Source of the DNA: Papilionanthe hookeriana x Papilionanthe teres
Taxonomy: Eukaryota; Streptophyta; Magnoliopsida; Asparagales; Orchidaceae
Direction of reading: 5' to 3'
NCBI GenBank assembly: GCA_022702705.1
Contig: CM040434.1
Span: forward strand, 23,850,001 to 23,914,000
Length of the DNA stretch: 64,000 nt
The position numbers and the translations under genes were made by a program. This document shows positions 23,471 to 34,397 of this stretch, one piece after another (the stretch's first letter is position 1; each line of letters starts with the position of its first letter). The notes below the pieces were generated by a model that was given only the letters and a program-made list of their open reading frames with translations, ran no database searches and was not told the origin of the DNA.

Positions 23471-25566
23471 AAGAAAATAAATTTAAAGCAACTTGAACAC
23501 TATTCCAAATTTAAACTCTTTAACTTAAATCAAATCATTTGAATACTAATTTACCCTCGAAAGCTTTAGTTATTATAACTCCTAAATAAAACATTAAATG
23601 AAGTGTCACTTCACTCATAGGATATTCAAATGTCCTAGTTCACCTGAGCAAGTTAACAAAACTTGAAAACCTCTGGCGATCGATTCATTTATATAATTAA
23701 ATTCATTTGGACTTAAAACAATCCTAGAAATATTGAAAAGATGTTTAAGATCCTTCTTAAGCACTTCCTCAATATGATAGGACATTTATAAGAACAATCG
23801 AATTTGATTATTCTTTCGATGAAGAAAATCGTCCTTAAACCAAAACACAAAGAACCTAGACGTCATAGGAAATGACTAGCTATAGGATTAGAATTTGGTA
23901 GAAAACCATAACCTTTCCCTTAGCCTTACCTAGGAACTTGCTTAAGTATGCTAATCGTGTTTTAAGTGCAGCTTGGGATGACTGGGAAGACCCTCCAGTG
24001 TACGCATTTGTATTATCGCAATTTACTTTCCCGCAATTTATTTTCCAAAGAATTTACATTATTGCAATTTACTTTATTACAATCGCGTTTATTTTTCTTG
24101 CATGATAAAACAACTCGTTGCATGAAAACCCACACCTTTAGGATAGCCCCTAAAACCGAAACCAAAACTAAGTTAAAAGTCATCGTAAGATAAAATTCAC
24201 CGCCACAACATTTCAAAATATAAAACAACTCAAAATTTAATCACAAACGTAACACAAAACTACAATTACAACTAAATTAAAACGTCCCGTTGGATGATCG
24301 GGAATACCTCGGATGATGTAACCTACGTGTTGCTAACGGAATTTCCCACGGTCTAAATGAAAGTGTGGAACTCATTCGACTGAGTTTAGCAAATTCATCC
24401 GGACTAAGTGAATCCGATAAAAATAATGATGCCGGAAGGATGGAACCGTGGGATCTTAACCGGTGTCGTTATAATCAACTTTAAGATTTGTTTTAATTAA
24501 AACGTAAAAAACACTCGGAAATTAAGATTTTCTCTAAACCAAAACACTTTTCTCATCTCCCGATTTATGATTTCTAAAACTAAACCTCCGCAACAACAAG
24601 GAACTTGGAGCATGGTGGGCGACACGGCCATCGTCGTCACAGAAACTCGAACCTACTTCAGCGAAACTTTCCTAGAATTAAATAACCAAGCCATAGGACT
24701 TCGAGGTAGTCTTGCATAGTGCAACATAAATCCTCAACTCTTCGTTAGGCATTTGCATTGCAAATTAAGCCCTAACCTGGTCTTAGGATTCCGAGGTAGT
24801 CGTCCGATACGACAATAAACCCTCACATCTTCTGAATGCTATTTGTTTGATTTTATCATACAAATATAAGCCCTAATTAATTAAAATTGGCAAGATCAAA
24901 ACATTTAAATAAGTATTAGGACTTTCCTAAACTCAAGCCAAACGATAGGATAGTCGGAAAATTACCGAAGTTCACTTCGAATCAGTGATTTCTCCTACCT
25001 TTCTTCCTTTGGATTCACAAAACAAAATGTTCCAAGTTTGATCCATTCCCTATTGAAATTCCAAAATTCAATCTTCGAAAACCTTAAACTTTGAAATTCT
25101 TGAGAGCGAATTATTGGTTATTATCGAGAGTTTTCTTAGGTGATTCCCGTCACTTAAGATGTAATTAACTATAGGGGCTTGCCCTTATAGGGAATTTAAA
25201 GAACCTGAGTAATATAAACCCTGTTTAATACTTTCATATTAAGCGAGGGAATTTGTCGGCTTATAAAATTGGTTCGCAGACCAAACGGATGTCACAAAAC
25301 TTCTAGTTTATTTGATCGAGCCCCACCGTCAAGCAGTGTGTCTATCCTTAGGGATAGATACATGGTTTATGGTGCGGTGCTCGTTTATATAAACTATTTG
25401 GGATGTGAGATTGGTTCAATCTCAAATTTAAAATTATTTTCAAAATCAAATACTACTTTCTAAATCATATATATATTTAAATTAAATTTAAAATTTAGAT
25501 TCGCCGACAACTTCTGTTAGGCGACCCCTTTTAAAAATACAACACAACCTAAAAATAGTGCCGACA

Positions 25567-25932
25567 GCCGCCACCCTAAAAGATCACTTTCCTCTTCCTT
25601 TTCTCGATCAAATGCTGGATAGACTTGATGGACACAAGTACTACTGCTTTCTGGATGGATATGCTGGTGACCATCAAATAGCTACTGCTCCTGAGGATCA
25701 AGAAAAGACAAAACTTACTAGCCCTCATGGAACCTTTGCTTTTCGAAGAATGCCTTTTGGACTATGTAATGCAACTCCAACATTTCATAGATGTATGATG
25801 TCTATCTTCAGTAGTATGACAGATAATGGAATAGAAGTTTTTATGAATGGTTTCTCTGTATTCTGGACTTCATTTGAAATTCTCTTGGAATACTTAGCAA
25901 AAGTTTTGGAGCTTTGCGAGAAAAAAATTTAG
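25567..25932 (+). pseudogene. pol-RT: Athila-type reverse transcriptase, N-terminally cut (element C)
   Basis: Starts at AATLKDHFPLPFLDQMLDRL, a signature of Athila RT, with the upstream part removed by the A insertion. It continues with YYCFLDGYAG, APEDQEKTKLTSPHGTFAFR and MPFGLCNATPTFHRCMMSIF. The catalytic FMDD box reads FMNG (codons 25843-25851), so both catalytic Asp are lost. The frame breaks at an A-run near 25920-25930 and continues one frame over as LNWEKCQFMVARGILL. Non-functional. Confidence 0.93.
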
Positions 25933-26671
25933 TTCTGAATTGGGAGAAATGTCAATTTATGGTTGCAAGAGGAATTTTGCTTAGGCATAAAATGTTTGAA
26001 TATGCTATGGAGGTCGATCCTGCTTAAATTAGAGTGATTGAGAGATTACCACCACCCACTACCGTGAGAGGGTGAGGAGTTTCTTAGAACACACTGGATT
26101 TTACAGGGGATATATTAAAGAGTTTTCTAAAATTACTAAACATTTGTGTCGACTTCTAGAAAATGATAGAAAGTTTGATTTTAATGATGATTGTTTGAGT
26201 GCTTTCGAATTATTGAAAGAGAAATTAATCACTGCACCTATAATTGGTTCACCAGATAGGGATAAACCATTTGAACTCATGTGTGATGCTAGTGATTATG
26301 CGATCGGAGTAGCATTGGGGCAAAGGCATGATAAAGTTTTCAAAGTCATTTACTATGCTAGTAAAAATCTTAATGAAACTCAAATTAATTATACCACTAC
26401 TAAAAGACAGTTATTAGCTATAGTATTTGCTTTTAAAAAGTTTAGACCTTATTTAATTGGAGCTAAAAGTATTGTGCATACAAACCATTCGGCTATTAAA
26501 TATTTAATGCAAAAGAAGGAAGTGAAACCTAGACTGATTAGATGGATACTTCTTCTGCAAGAATTTGATTTTATGATAGTTAATAGGAAGGGATCTGATA
26601 ACCAAATAACTGATCATTTGTCAAAATTAGAGTATCATAAATTATCTGAATTTGAGAAGGAAGTTACATAA
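25933..26671 (+). pseudogene. pol-RH: RNase H region of Athila-type Pol (element C)
   Basis: After a short degraded connection with a stop (near 26025) and a frameshift, a 199-codon frame from 26072 reads SFLEHTGFYRGYIKEFSKIT, APIIGSPDRDKPFELMCDAS (catalytic Asp of CDAS near 26287), VIYYASKNLNETQINYTTTK, LLAIVFAFKKFRPYLIGAKS, then THHSA-type HTNHSAIKYL and KPRLIRWILLLQEFDF. The family normally has a TDH box; here it is TNH. It ends before a TAA at 26669. No archaeal-type RNase H follows, which separates C from A and B. Confidence 0.92.
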
Positions 26672-27930
26672 ATTTTCCCTAATGAACAACTTTATACTAT
26701 TATGGGAAGAAATTTGCCTTGGTATGCTGATATTGTGAATTATATTGTAAGTGATATTGTACCACCTGATTTATCAAGGCAACAACAAAAGAAGTTTAAA
26801 TATGATGCAAGATTTTATTTTTGGAATGATGCCCTATCTATACAAACAGTGTAATGATCTGATTATCAGGAGATGTATGCGACAAGAAGAAACGAATTTG
26901 ATTATTCAACAATGTCATGATTTTGAATTTGGAGGTCATATTGGTGTTGATAAAACTGTTTTTAAAATTTTACAATCTGGATTTTATTGGCGTACTCTTT
27001 TTAAGGATGTTTACAAATATATTAAATCATGTGATCGATGTCAGAGAGTGGGTAATATCTCTAGAAGAAATGAAATCCTCTAAATTATAATTTGGAAGTT
27101 GAAAGTTTTTATGTATGGGGATTAGATTTTATGAGACCATTTACTCCTTCATTTGGAAATTTATATATACTGGTTGCAGTTGATTATGTCTCAAAATGGA
27201 TTGAAGATATTGCTTTACCAAGATGTGACGCTCAAATGGTTTTAAAAATTTTATAGAAAAATATATTTACAAGATATGGAATACCGAGAGTGATTATAAC
27301 TGATGGTGGAACCCATTTCAGGAATAATCAAATTAAGAGATTGATTGAGAAATATAATATTATTCATAGAATCTCTACTGCTTATCATCCCCAGACAAGT
27401 GGTTTAGCAGAAGTGTCTAATCATGAAATTAAAAGAATTTTGGAGAAAACTGTGGATAATCATAAATTAGATTGGTCTACACGATTAGATACTGATTTAT
27501 GGGCTATTAGAAATGCTTTTAAAACCCCTATTGGAATGTCTCCTTATAGACTAGTGTTTGGTAAGACTTGCCATTTACTGGTTGAATTGGAGCATAAAGC
27601 ATATTGGGCGATAAAAGAGTTGAATTTTAATTTGAAAAATGCTAGTGAGAAGAGATTTATGCAATTGAATGAAATGGAAGAGATTAGAATGAAATTGTAA
27701 CATAATCAGAAGATATTGAAAAAGGAATTGGAATTTGGACAAAAAGTTTTGTTATACAACACAAAATTAAAGTTATTTCTTGTAAAGCTCAAGTCTAGAT
27801 GGTTAGGACCTTTTACAATTGTAAAGTTCATTCTTTTGGAGCTGTTGATATTAAGGATCCTGATACTAAAATAATTTTTAAAGTTAATGGCCATCGATTA
27901 AAGCCTTACTTTGACGGGTTGCAAACTGAA
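26672..27930 (+). pseudogene. int: Athila-type integrase (element C)
   Basis: Pieces in different frames: PWYADIVNYIV near 26715, the zinc region CHDFEFGGHIGVDKT ... SCDRCQRVGNISRRNE (26912-27080), and the core with WGLDFM (27119 on), ILVAVDYVSKWIE, and ITDGGTHFRNNQIKRLIEKY at about 27296. These give the first two Asp. The Glu region is TAYHPQTSGLAEVSNHEIKR at 27377-27436. Then TPIGMSPYRLVFGKTCHL and LEHKAYWAIKELNF follow. The C-terminal part (GQKVLLYNTKLKLF, KSRWLGPFTIVK) extends to about 27860. Stops at 27082 and 27256 and frameshifts make it inactive. Confidence 0.93.
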
Positions 27931-28459
27931 TTCAAAAAGGTTTTAATGCTTAGCCATCTCAATTAGCTGAATGGTTTATCGGGCTGACGACGTTAAACCA
28001 AGCGCTTTATAGGAGGCAACCTATATGTATCTTTGCGGTATGTTTGCTTGTTTGTTGTACTTGTGCTTTTTAGATAGTTATTTTTGAATCTTAGTCGCTC
28101 CTAAATACTTTTAAAATTGATAAATGTTGGATCGAATCGAGATATTGGAATATTTTGGGCCAAACGAAGTTTAGTGAGATTTTTTTACCACTGGCGCCGC
28201 CGGCGCCTAATTACAGAAAGAATTGTTGAATTTTGGGTTTGAGCATCGCTGGCGCCCCAAACCTGTTGACGATTTTTGGAGTTTCAAAATGTGATTTTTT
28301 GTGGTTTTAACTGGGATCTTCATCCTTATAACTCCCTAAACTCCATTTTAGACTTCCAAACTCCAGAAAAACAAAACTTACCATTCCCAATTCGCATCCC
28401 ATGGATTCCTACTCTATAGAAACCCCTCGATCTCACATTTTTAACCGAAGGAAGTTTAT
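27931..28459 (+). other. Post-pol spacer of element C with GGCGCC-rich palindromes
   Basis: Contains GCTGACGACGTTAAACCAAG then CGCTTTATAGGAGGCAACCT (about 27980-28023), a conserved untranslated signature that follows pol in Athila elements. Around 28190-28260 GC-rich palindromic words (GGCGCCGCCGGCGCC and relatives) stand out in otherwise AT-rich DNA. No gene seen. Confidence 0.7.
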
Positions 28460-29535
28460 AAGTTTTGAGGCGAAATGATTATTTAACAATGTGATGATGA
28501 AGAGGAGGATTATCAAGGAAAGAGGCTTCCTAAATCGAGGTATGGATAATCCTACTACAAGAATTAAAGAGATAATTAAGGAAAGACATTTGGAAGTGCT
28601 TTACTACACTACCACTACCGTAGTCGTTCCATTGTGAAGGAATTCTATGCAAATCTTCGCAGGATCAACTAAGAATTTATCTTTGTGTGAGGTAGGTTTG
28701 TGCAATTCACTCCTACGAGAATTAATGATCTCTTTATGATTAAGAATGTACCTATTTACCATTATTCTAATTGCAATGCCATTAATGATAATATAAATGA
28801 TGTGTATCGTTACTTAACAGATGAGAATGAAGATTGGGAAGTTAGAGAAACTGGATATATTTTTTCACTTCTGCATCATTAAATTCGGTGTCAAAGCAGT
28901 TGCATTACTTTATTTCGGCAAATTTATTTCCAACTTTGAAGATTAGCAAGGTAACCAAGGAAAGTCCCATTTTAAATTTCTGTATTCAAACTAGAGGCCG
29001 ATTGACATTGGTAATATAATTATGAAATCAGTTATGGGATTAATTATTCATGGATCTGAATATGGGTAGTCAATCACAAGTTCCATATGAGAGTTGAGAA
29101 AAGGTTCTTCTTCCATGGAGACCTATTGATCCAACTAATCATTATGACTACCAAACAGTAGGAGATGAAGATGATATGAATCTGCTTGCTGATCAACCAA
29201 CTCAGACTTCACAACTGATTCAACCCTATCTTCCTAAAAATTCGAGAGTGACACTAAAGAGGATCAAACAGTTGGAAAAAGAGGTACAGAATGTTAAGAA
29301 TCCAATCAATAATATTTCTGATTTATTTGATCATATAGATTGGAGGATGAAGGAACAATTTGATCACAATGGTCGAATTAAGATGGGCCTGATTAATCTG
29401 ATGAAGAAGAACACTTTAATTGTTGAGGATTCATTTGATGAATTCTCATTTCTCCCATTCTATAATTTGTTTGTGCATCAACAATCTATTGAATATATTA
29501 GAAAGGAAGATGGTTCCGAAACCAATGTGGAGTGA
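28460..29535 (+). pseudogene. Athila ORF, putative plant transposon protein, copy 1 (element C)
   Basis: Decayed ORF in the place where Athila elements carry a non-pol gene. Readable: KEFYANL near 28638, FTPTRINDLFMIKNVPIYHY (28703-28762) and ENEDWEVRETGY, then a region with SKAVALLYF and IDIGNII in other frames. The last 119-codon frame (29176-29535) is rich in coiled-coil-like residues (LKRIKQLEKEVQNVKNPINN, DLFDHIDWRMKEQFDHNG). The FY...F(T/S)P..IN...W pattern is that of the 'putative plant transposon protein' family seen in Athila elements. Function is unknown. Several stops and frameshifts. Confidence 0.65.
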
Positions 29536-30450
29536 TTACTGGATTCTACTTATGTTTAATGTGTGTTTGGTTTACTTTGCTTAATTGTGTTTGGTGTGTT
29601 TAGTATTGACTTTGCTTTACTTTGTAATTTGAATTTGGATTTTCTATGCTTACTTTCTTTGTGTGCTTAGATTTTAGTGTTTGCTTATCGTAGCGTACTT
29701 GCAACACTAAAAATCTAAAGAGTTGTTGGTTTAATTTGATGAACATATTTAGTATTTATGATGTAACGTGGATTTTATATATAAAAGTATGTTTTGTATT
29801 ATTTGTGTATGAATTGTGTTAGTTATTCCTTGTGTGATGAACTAGATGCTTAATGAAGTGTTAAATGTAATTTTGGAGGTCGAAACGATTGAAATTACGA
29901 AAAAAATTTTTGACCCAGAAAAATGTTTGGACTGGAGTCGCCGGTGCCAGAATGGGCACCGCCGGTGCCCAAATTCAGAGAGTTTTGGCATTTTTAATAA
30001 ATAGAGAGCCGCTAGCGCCTTATTGAGTGTCGTCGGCGCCCTATCGAGCGCCGCCGGCGCCCAAGTACAGAAAAATACTAAAAATCATTTTTTTCGCAAT
30101 TTTGACCCTGGGACCCGTTGTTTTTTCCATTGCTTTCGTCTTCCTCCTCCTTTTCACGATTTTAAAGACTTAGGGCTTGCTAGATCTCGGATTTGAAGTG
30201 ATTTCAAAGCTTTTCGAGACCTGGTCTACACTTCTCTTCGTAAGAGCTTCACTTTGAGTTAAATTTTTTTTATTTTCACCATGGGAATCTCTCACATTGC
30301 TAAGATTGAAATTTTTGGATTTTTGAACAAATTTTGAGATTTCCTATGATGAAATTTACTCTTGCTCATTTAGAATAGAATTTGGAGTTTGTTACAATGT
30401 GAATTTGAAAGTTATTGGAATTTTCTTGCAAATTTTTAGAAATTCACATG
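29536..30450 (+). other. Spacer between the two Athila ORF copies, with GGCGCC-rich palindromes
   Basis: No gene. T-rich until about 29880, then a cluster of GCCGGTGCC/GGCACCGCCGGTGCC and GGCGCCC words at 29935-30062, then a C/T-rich and T-rich stretch leading to ATG 30450. The layout repeats that before copy 1. Confidence 0.65.
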
Positions 30451-31542
30451 GCTCCAAAGATGAGTAAAGGGAAGAGAAAAATGAATTTTGATGAAGAAAA
30501 ATTTGTTAATATTAAAGTGAAATTTTGCTTTAACTCTTACCTTTACAATAAGAAGTGTATCCAGGATTGAACTTTTGATAATCCTGGTGGATCTGTAGAA
30601 CAGTTAATTGCAGAATGGAACTGAGAGAGATTTTGTTATTTTACTGTTAATGTTGTTATTGGCATTGCTAGAGAATTCTATTCAAATGTGCCCTAAACTG
30701 AGACTAAGTATGTGATAGTTAAAGGAAGAATGGTTGAATTTACTCCTCAACGTATTAATGCATTCTATCAGACTCGGGAACCATTCTCGAGAGGCAAATA
30801 TGAGAGAAGTGATTGATTTTTAGATGGATGGAAGAGGGGATGGAAAGTAAGTCAAAAATAGAAGATTAACTTCTCTGCTTCCAACTTAAATGTTGCATCA
30901 AAAGTTTGTCACTATTTCAACTCTGCAAGACTGTTACCTTTTTATCACTCAGCGAAGTTACAAAGGATAGAACAATTTTGAACTATTGTATTCGGAAGAT
31001 GAGAAAGATTGATATTGGGGCTATTATCTTCAAGAACATTCAGACTATTGCTAAAGGTGAGACCACTGGTGGATTAGGACATCCTGCCCTAGTTCATGCC
31101 CTGTGTGTTCAGTCTAGAGTAGAGTTTAGCAGTTCTGAAGAGATAGCTATACCCTGAGACCTATTACAAAGACTATTATCCTACTAATGAGTCTCATGTG
31201 GGATCCCGAGATGAGAGGAGAAGTACTGATATTCCTACTACGAGTTATGACATTCCATCTACATCTGAGCCCCCGAAATTATCTGATATTATGGAGCAGC
31301 TGAGATTACAGAGTGCTAGTGTGGATAGACTCTATGGTAGGATGGATGTGTTTGAGGCTAGAAATGATGTGAATGAAGATTATATGAGAAGAAGATTTGA
31401 GCTCAATATTACCTATCATAATGCTCAGGTCAGATTCATGAGGGGGGAGACTGATGTGATATTTCCTATCTGCCCCAGCTATACACCGTATAGACCTGAT
31501 CCTGCTGACCCTGCTGATGAACCTGGTGACGAAGATTGGTAG
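30450..31542 (+). pseudogene. Athila ORF, putative plant transposon protein, copy 2 (element C)
   Basis: Starts MAPKMSKGKRKMNFDEEKFV at 30450, a basic N-terminus. It then has AREFYSNVP, VKGRMVEFTPQRINAFYQTR near 30715-30780, SEVTKDRTILNYCIRKMRKI (from 30951) with IDIGAIIFKNI, and LGHPALVHALC. The C-terminal frame 31198-31542 holds PPKLSDIMEQLRLQSASVDR and a Pro/Asp-rich tail (PYRPDPADPADEPGDEDW). Order and motifs match the same family as copy 1, but the two are strongly diverged. Stops at several points (for example 30568, 30622, 30693) break it. Function in Athila elements is unknown. Confidence 0.72.
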
Positions 31543-32847
31543 ATTGTTTGTTTTTTGTTTCTATTTTTCTTGTTGTGTAGTGTTTTATTGTTGTGATGTA
31601 GTAGTTATTTGCTTTTCATGTGATATGTAACTCTGTTGGTGGTACTGTTATGTTGTTATAAAAAAAAATTGAAATTGTTAAATGAACTGTGCAATGATGT
31701 GATAGTTTGTTTAGTATTATGATGTTTTGTTGGATGTTTAGATGTTTAAAGTTAATTTCTCTTCACCTTACAAATGTTTAAAATATTTATATATCACTTC
31801 TACTAACTGTTTCATGCCTGCTAGTTGTAAATTTTAACTAATACCAGATAGCTGTTGATGATTTCAAAATCCCAGCACAAAAAGGTTAGTTTCTTTTACT
31901 CTCTACTGTTTCAAATTTATTGACAAATTTAAGTTTGGGGGAGGGTAGAAAAATATTAACTTATATTTGTTCTCAATTATTATATTTCAAAAAAACATTT
32001 ATTAGCATAACTTCTCATAGTTGAACCTTACTGTAAGTAACTAAAACTTTTTTTATTTCAGTTGAATATTATGGAAGGATTGGATGAAAGTTTTAGTAAT
32101 AAAGGTTAATTTTATAGAAGTAAGATATTTGGTATGAAAGGATTTGATTATAGTTAACTATTTAATGTAAAGAAAACTGTATTTTTGAAATGTTAAGAGA
32201 CTTAAAGTATTGTGTGTTAAGAAGAGATTGTGACTTTATGATGAATAAAAAAGCTCGTACCTAATTATAAAGTAAGGAGGTATCTCAATTTTGAACTTTA
32301 GAAAGAAGTGAGTGAAGTTAAAAATCATTAAAGGCTATCCTGATATAGTAATCCTCATCTAAAAAAAAGAAAAAAAATGGAAAGAAAAGAAAAGAATGAC
32401 TAAAAAAATCCCAAAAAAAAGAAAAAAGAAAAAGAAAGAAAAATAATAATGAGGAGAAGCTTGAGGAGATGCCTAATCAAAAACTGTCTTCACTTGAGTT
32501 ACCCTAAAGGGAGAACTTGATTTCATTTCTGAATTTATATTTAAAGTATTGGCCTAGATTCGGATGAAGTTTGCATGAACTCCTTTTTCACATAATCTTT
32601 CACGGCACTCTTAATGTGCCAAATTACGGTTTATCTTGAAAAAAATAGAAGACTACAACCCTTAGACTTGATTGCTGAATATTGTTATACCTGTAGTGTT
32701 GACCTGAGTTACTAAATTCCTTTTTAAAAGTCTAACCAATATATTCTTTTGAATGAAAAATATTAGTGTCTTACAGGAGAAAAGTGCATTACCTAGAGTT
32801 ATATTTTTATGTAGTAAATGGATTACTTGAGGACAAGTAATAGTTAA
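31543..32847 (+). other. 3' non-coding region of element C
   Basis: T/A-rich DNA without credible ORFs. 31930-31942 and 32848-32858 carry similar AAGTTTGGGGGA-type purine runs. A purine-rich tract (AAAGAAAAAAAATGGAAAGA and similar) lies at about 32355-32460. Confidence 0.7.
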
Positions 32848-32858
32848 GTTTGGGGGAT
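32848..32858 (+). other. Polypurine tract of element C
   Basis: AAGTTTGGGGGATTT immediately precedes the LTR start TGATGCACC at 32861. Such G-rich runs at this position prime plus-strand synthesis in gypsy elements. A second, similar tract (AAGTTTGGGGGAGGG) is at 31930-31944, perhaps an internal duplicate. Confidence 0.75.
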
Positions 32859-32860
32859 TT

Positions 32861-33146
32861 TGATGCACCAAAAATATATACTATTTTTTCTATATAATTT
32901 TACTCATTTTTGGTGATATTGCACTTTAAAAAATGGTATTTTTCATGATTTATTGCAGGTATGATGATTTTAGGTGATTGGAGCGAAAAGAATCGAAAAG
33001 AACGAATTTAAAGCAAAAAGGAGCAAAAAGGAGAAAAACATCTTCTGGCACCACCGGCGCCATTTTCCTGAGAGGTCAGCAACTATTTGGATGATAGAGC
33101 ACCGCTGACAACCTATCGAGCGCCGCCGGCTCCTAAGGTCGGTGGA
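32861..33146 (+). repeat. 3' LTR fragment of element C (interrupted by D)
   Basis: Starts TGATGCACCAAAAATATATA after the polypurine tract and carries another GGCGCC-type cluster at about 33048-33132. It ends where the inverted Tat LTR begins at 33147. The rest of the LTR should lie beyond the right edge of the window, after element D. Confidence 0.75.
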
Positions 33147-34397
33147 TGTACGGCTTATTTTTTTTTAGTTGTGTGTTTTATTTTTGAAAAGGGGGTCGCC
33201 TAACAGAAGTTGTCGGCAAATTTTAATTTAATTTAAATAAATAATTTTTAAAAGTAATATTTGATTTTGAAAATAATTTTAAATTTGAAGGTTTTAAGAT
33301 ATGAGATTAAATCGATCTCATATCCCAAATAGTTTATATAAACGAGCACCGCACCATAAACCATGTATCTATCCCTAAGGATAGACACACTGCTTGATGG
33401 TGCGGCTCGATTAAATAAACTAGAAGATTTGTGACATCCGTTTGGTCTGCGAACCAATTTTATAAGCCGAAAAATTCCTCTGCTTAATATGAAAGTATTA
33501 AACAGGGTTTATATTACCTGGGTTCTTTAAAATTCCCTATAAGGGCAAGCCCCTATAGTTAATTACATCTTAAGTGATGGGAATCACCTAAGAAAACTCT
33601 CGATAATAATCAATAATTCGCTCTCAAGGATTTCAAAGTTTAAGTTTTCAAGGGATTGAATTTTGGAATTTCAATAGGGAATGGATCAAATTTGGAACAT
33701 TTTGTTTTGGGAATCCAAAAGAAGAAAAGTAGGAGAAATCACAGATTCAAAGCGAACTTCGGTAATTTCCCTACTAACATATTGTTTGGCTTGAGTTTAG
33801 GAAAGTCATAATATTTATTTAAATGTTTTGATTTTGCAAATTTTAATTAATTAGGGCTTATATTTGTATGATAAAATCAAACAAATAGCCTCGAAGATAT
33901 GAGGGTTTATTGTCGTACCGGACGACTACCTCGGAATCCTAAAACCGGTTAGGGCTTAATTTACATGACATGATCATGCAAATGCCTAACGAAGAGGTTG
34001 AGGATTTATGTTGTACTAGGCAAACTACCTTGAAGTCCTATGGCTTTGTTATTTAATTCTAGGAAAGTTTTGTCAAGTAGACTCGAGTTTCTACTGATGA
34101 CGATGGCCGTGCTGCCCACCATGCTCCGAGCTCCTTGTTGTTGCAGAGGTTCAATTTTAGAAGTCATAAATCAGGGGATGAGAAAAGTGTTTTGGTTTGG
34201 AGAAAATCTTAATTTCTAAGTGTTTTTTACGTTTTAATTAAAAAAATCTTAAAGTTGATTATAACGACACCGGTTAAGATCCCACGATTCCATCCTTCCG
34301 GCATTGTTATTTTTATCGGATTCACTTAGTCCAGATGAATTTGCTAAACTCAATTGAATGAGTTCCACACTTTCATTTAGACCGTGGGAAATCCCGT
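33147..34397 (-). repeat. Element D: inverted Tat-family LTR, first part (LTR 3' end)
   Basis: Reverse complement of the last ~1.25 kb of the A/B LTR: it begins TGTACGGC (LTR end TGTCGGC on this strand, one base inserted), passes GGGGGTCGCCTAACAG, and reaches GGGAAATCCCGT, where element B interrupts it. It resumes at 61018. Either the outer end of a minus-strand Tat element or a solo LTR; the window cannot decide. Confidence 0.9.
34393..34397. repeat. Target-site duplication of element B, left copy
   Basis: CCCGT directly before TGTTGACC. The right copy is 61018-61022. Joining the flanks restores the continuous LTR order seen at 40570-40590 (reverse complement), so B's borders are exact. Confidence 0.95.

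Larger units (their letters stand above)
1..25566 (+). mobile_element. Element A: Tat/Ogre-like Ty3/gypsy retrotransposon carrying an AlkB ORF (5' end off-window)
   Basis: Two near-identical direct repeats (1-5644 and about 19913-25566) flank an internal region with a tRNA-Arg primer-binding site, gag, protease, RT, RNase H, archaeal-type RNase H and integrase in that order. This is the Tat gene order. A further ORF after integrase encodes an AlkB dioxygenase. The 3' LTR starts at 18276, and base 1 matches base 19913, so about 1.6 kb of the 5' LTR lies left of the window and the full element would be about 27 kb. The coding regions carry many frameshifts and stops. The right end abuts Athila RT sequence, so A inserted into element C. 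The expected target duplication is the next five bases, GCCGC (25567-25571); its partner is outside the window. Confidence 0.93.
18276..25566 (+). repeat. 3' LTR of element A (7,291 bp)
   Basis: Begins TGTTGACC and ends GCCGACA. Both ends match element B, whose ends are fixed by its target duplication. U3 (to about 20505) is C- and A-rich with many CCAAA/CCCAA words. TATA-like box at 20476, donor-like site at 20910, AAATT array at 23095-23470. It lacks a ~165-bp U3 segment present in both LTRs of B. No protein gene is supported within it. Confidence 0.94.
25567..33146 (+). mobile_element. Element C: Athila-like Ty3/gypsy retrotransposon (truncated by nested insertions)
   Basis: Begins abruptly inside RT at the right end of element A, continues through RNase H, integrase, an Athila-style post-pol segment, two diverged transposon-protein ORFs and a polypurine tract, and enters its 3' LTR at 32861. 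The LTR is interrupted at 33147 by element D. The 5' part (LTR, gag, protease, start of RT) must lie left of element A. Coding regions have true-looking decay (RT catalytic site lost, in-frame stops), consistent with C being the oldest layer. Base composition is much more AT-rich than the coding part of A and B. Confidence 0.9.

Noticed and set aside
25269..25463. Recurring ORF with RRPNGCHKTSSLFDRAPPSS in the LTR end (also 33248 minus, 60690 plus).
   Set aside because: Present only as part of the repeated LTR, with no domain; frame and length vary between copies.
28460..31542. Possible retroviral-type envelope gene in Athila element C.
   Set aside because: No signal peptide, membrane segment or glycosylation-rich ectodomain is readable; motifs instead fit the putative plant transposon protein family.
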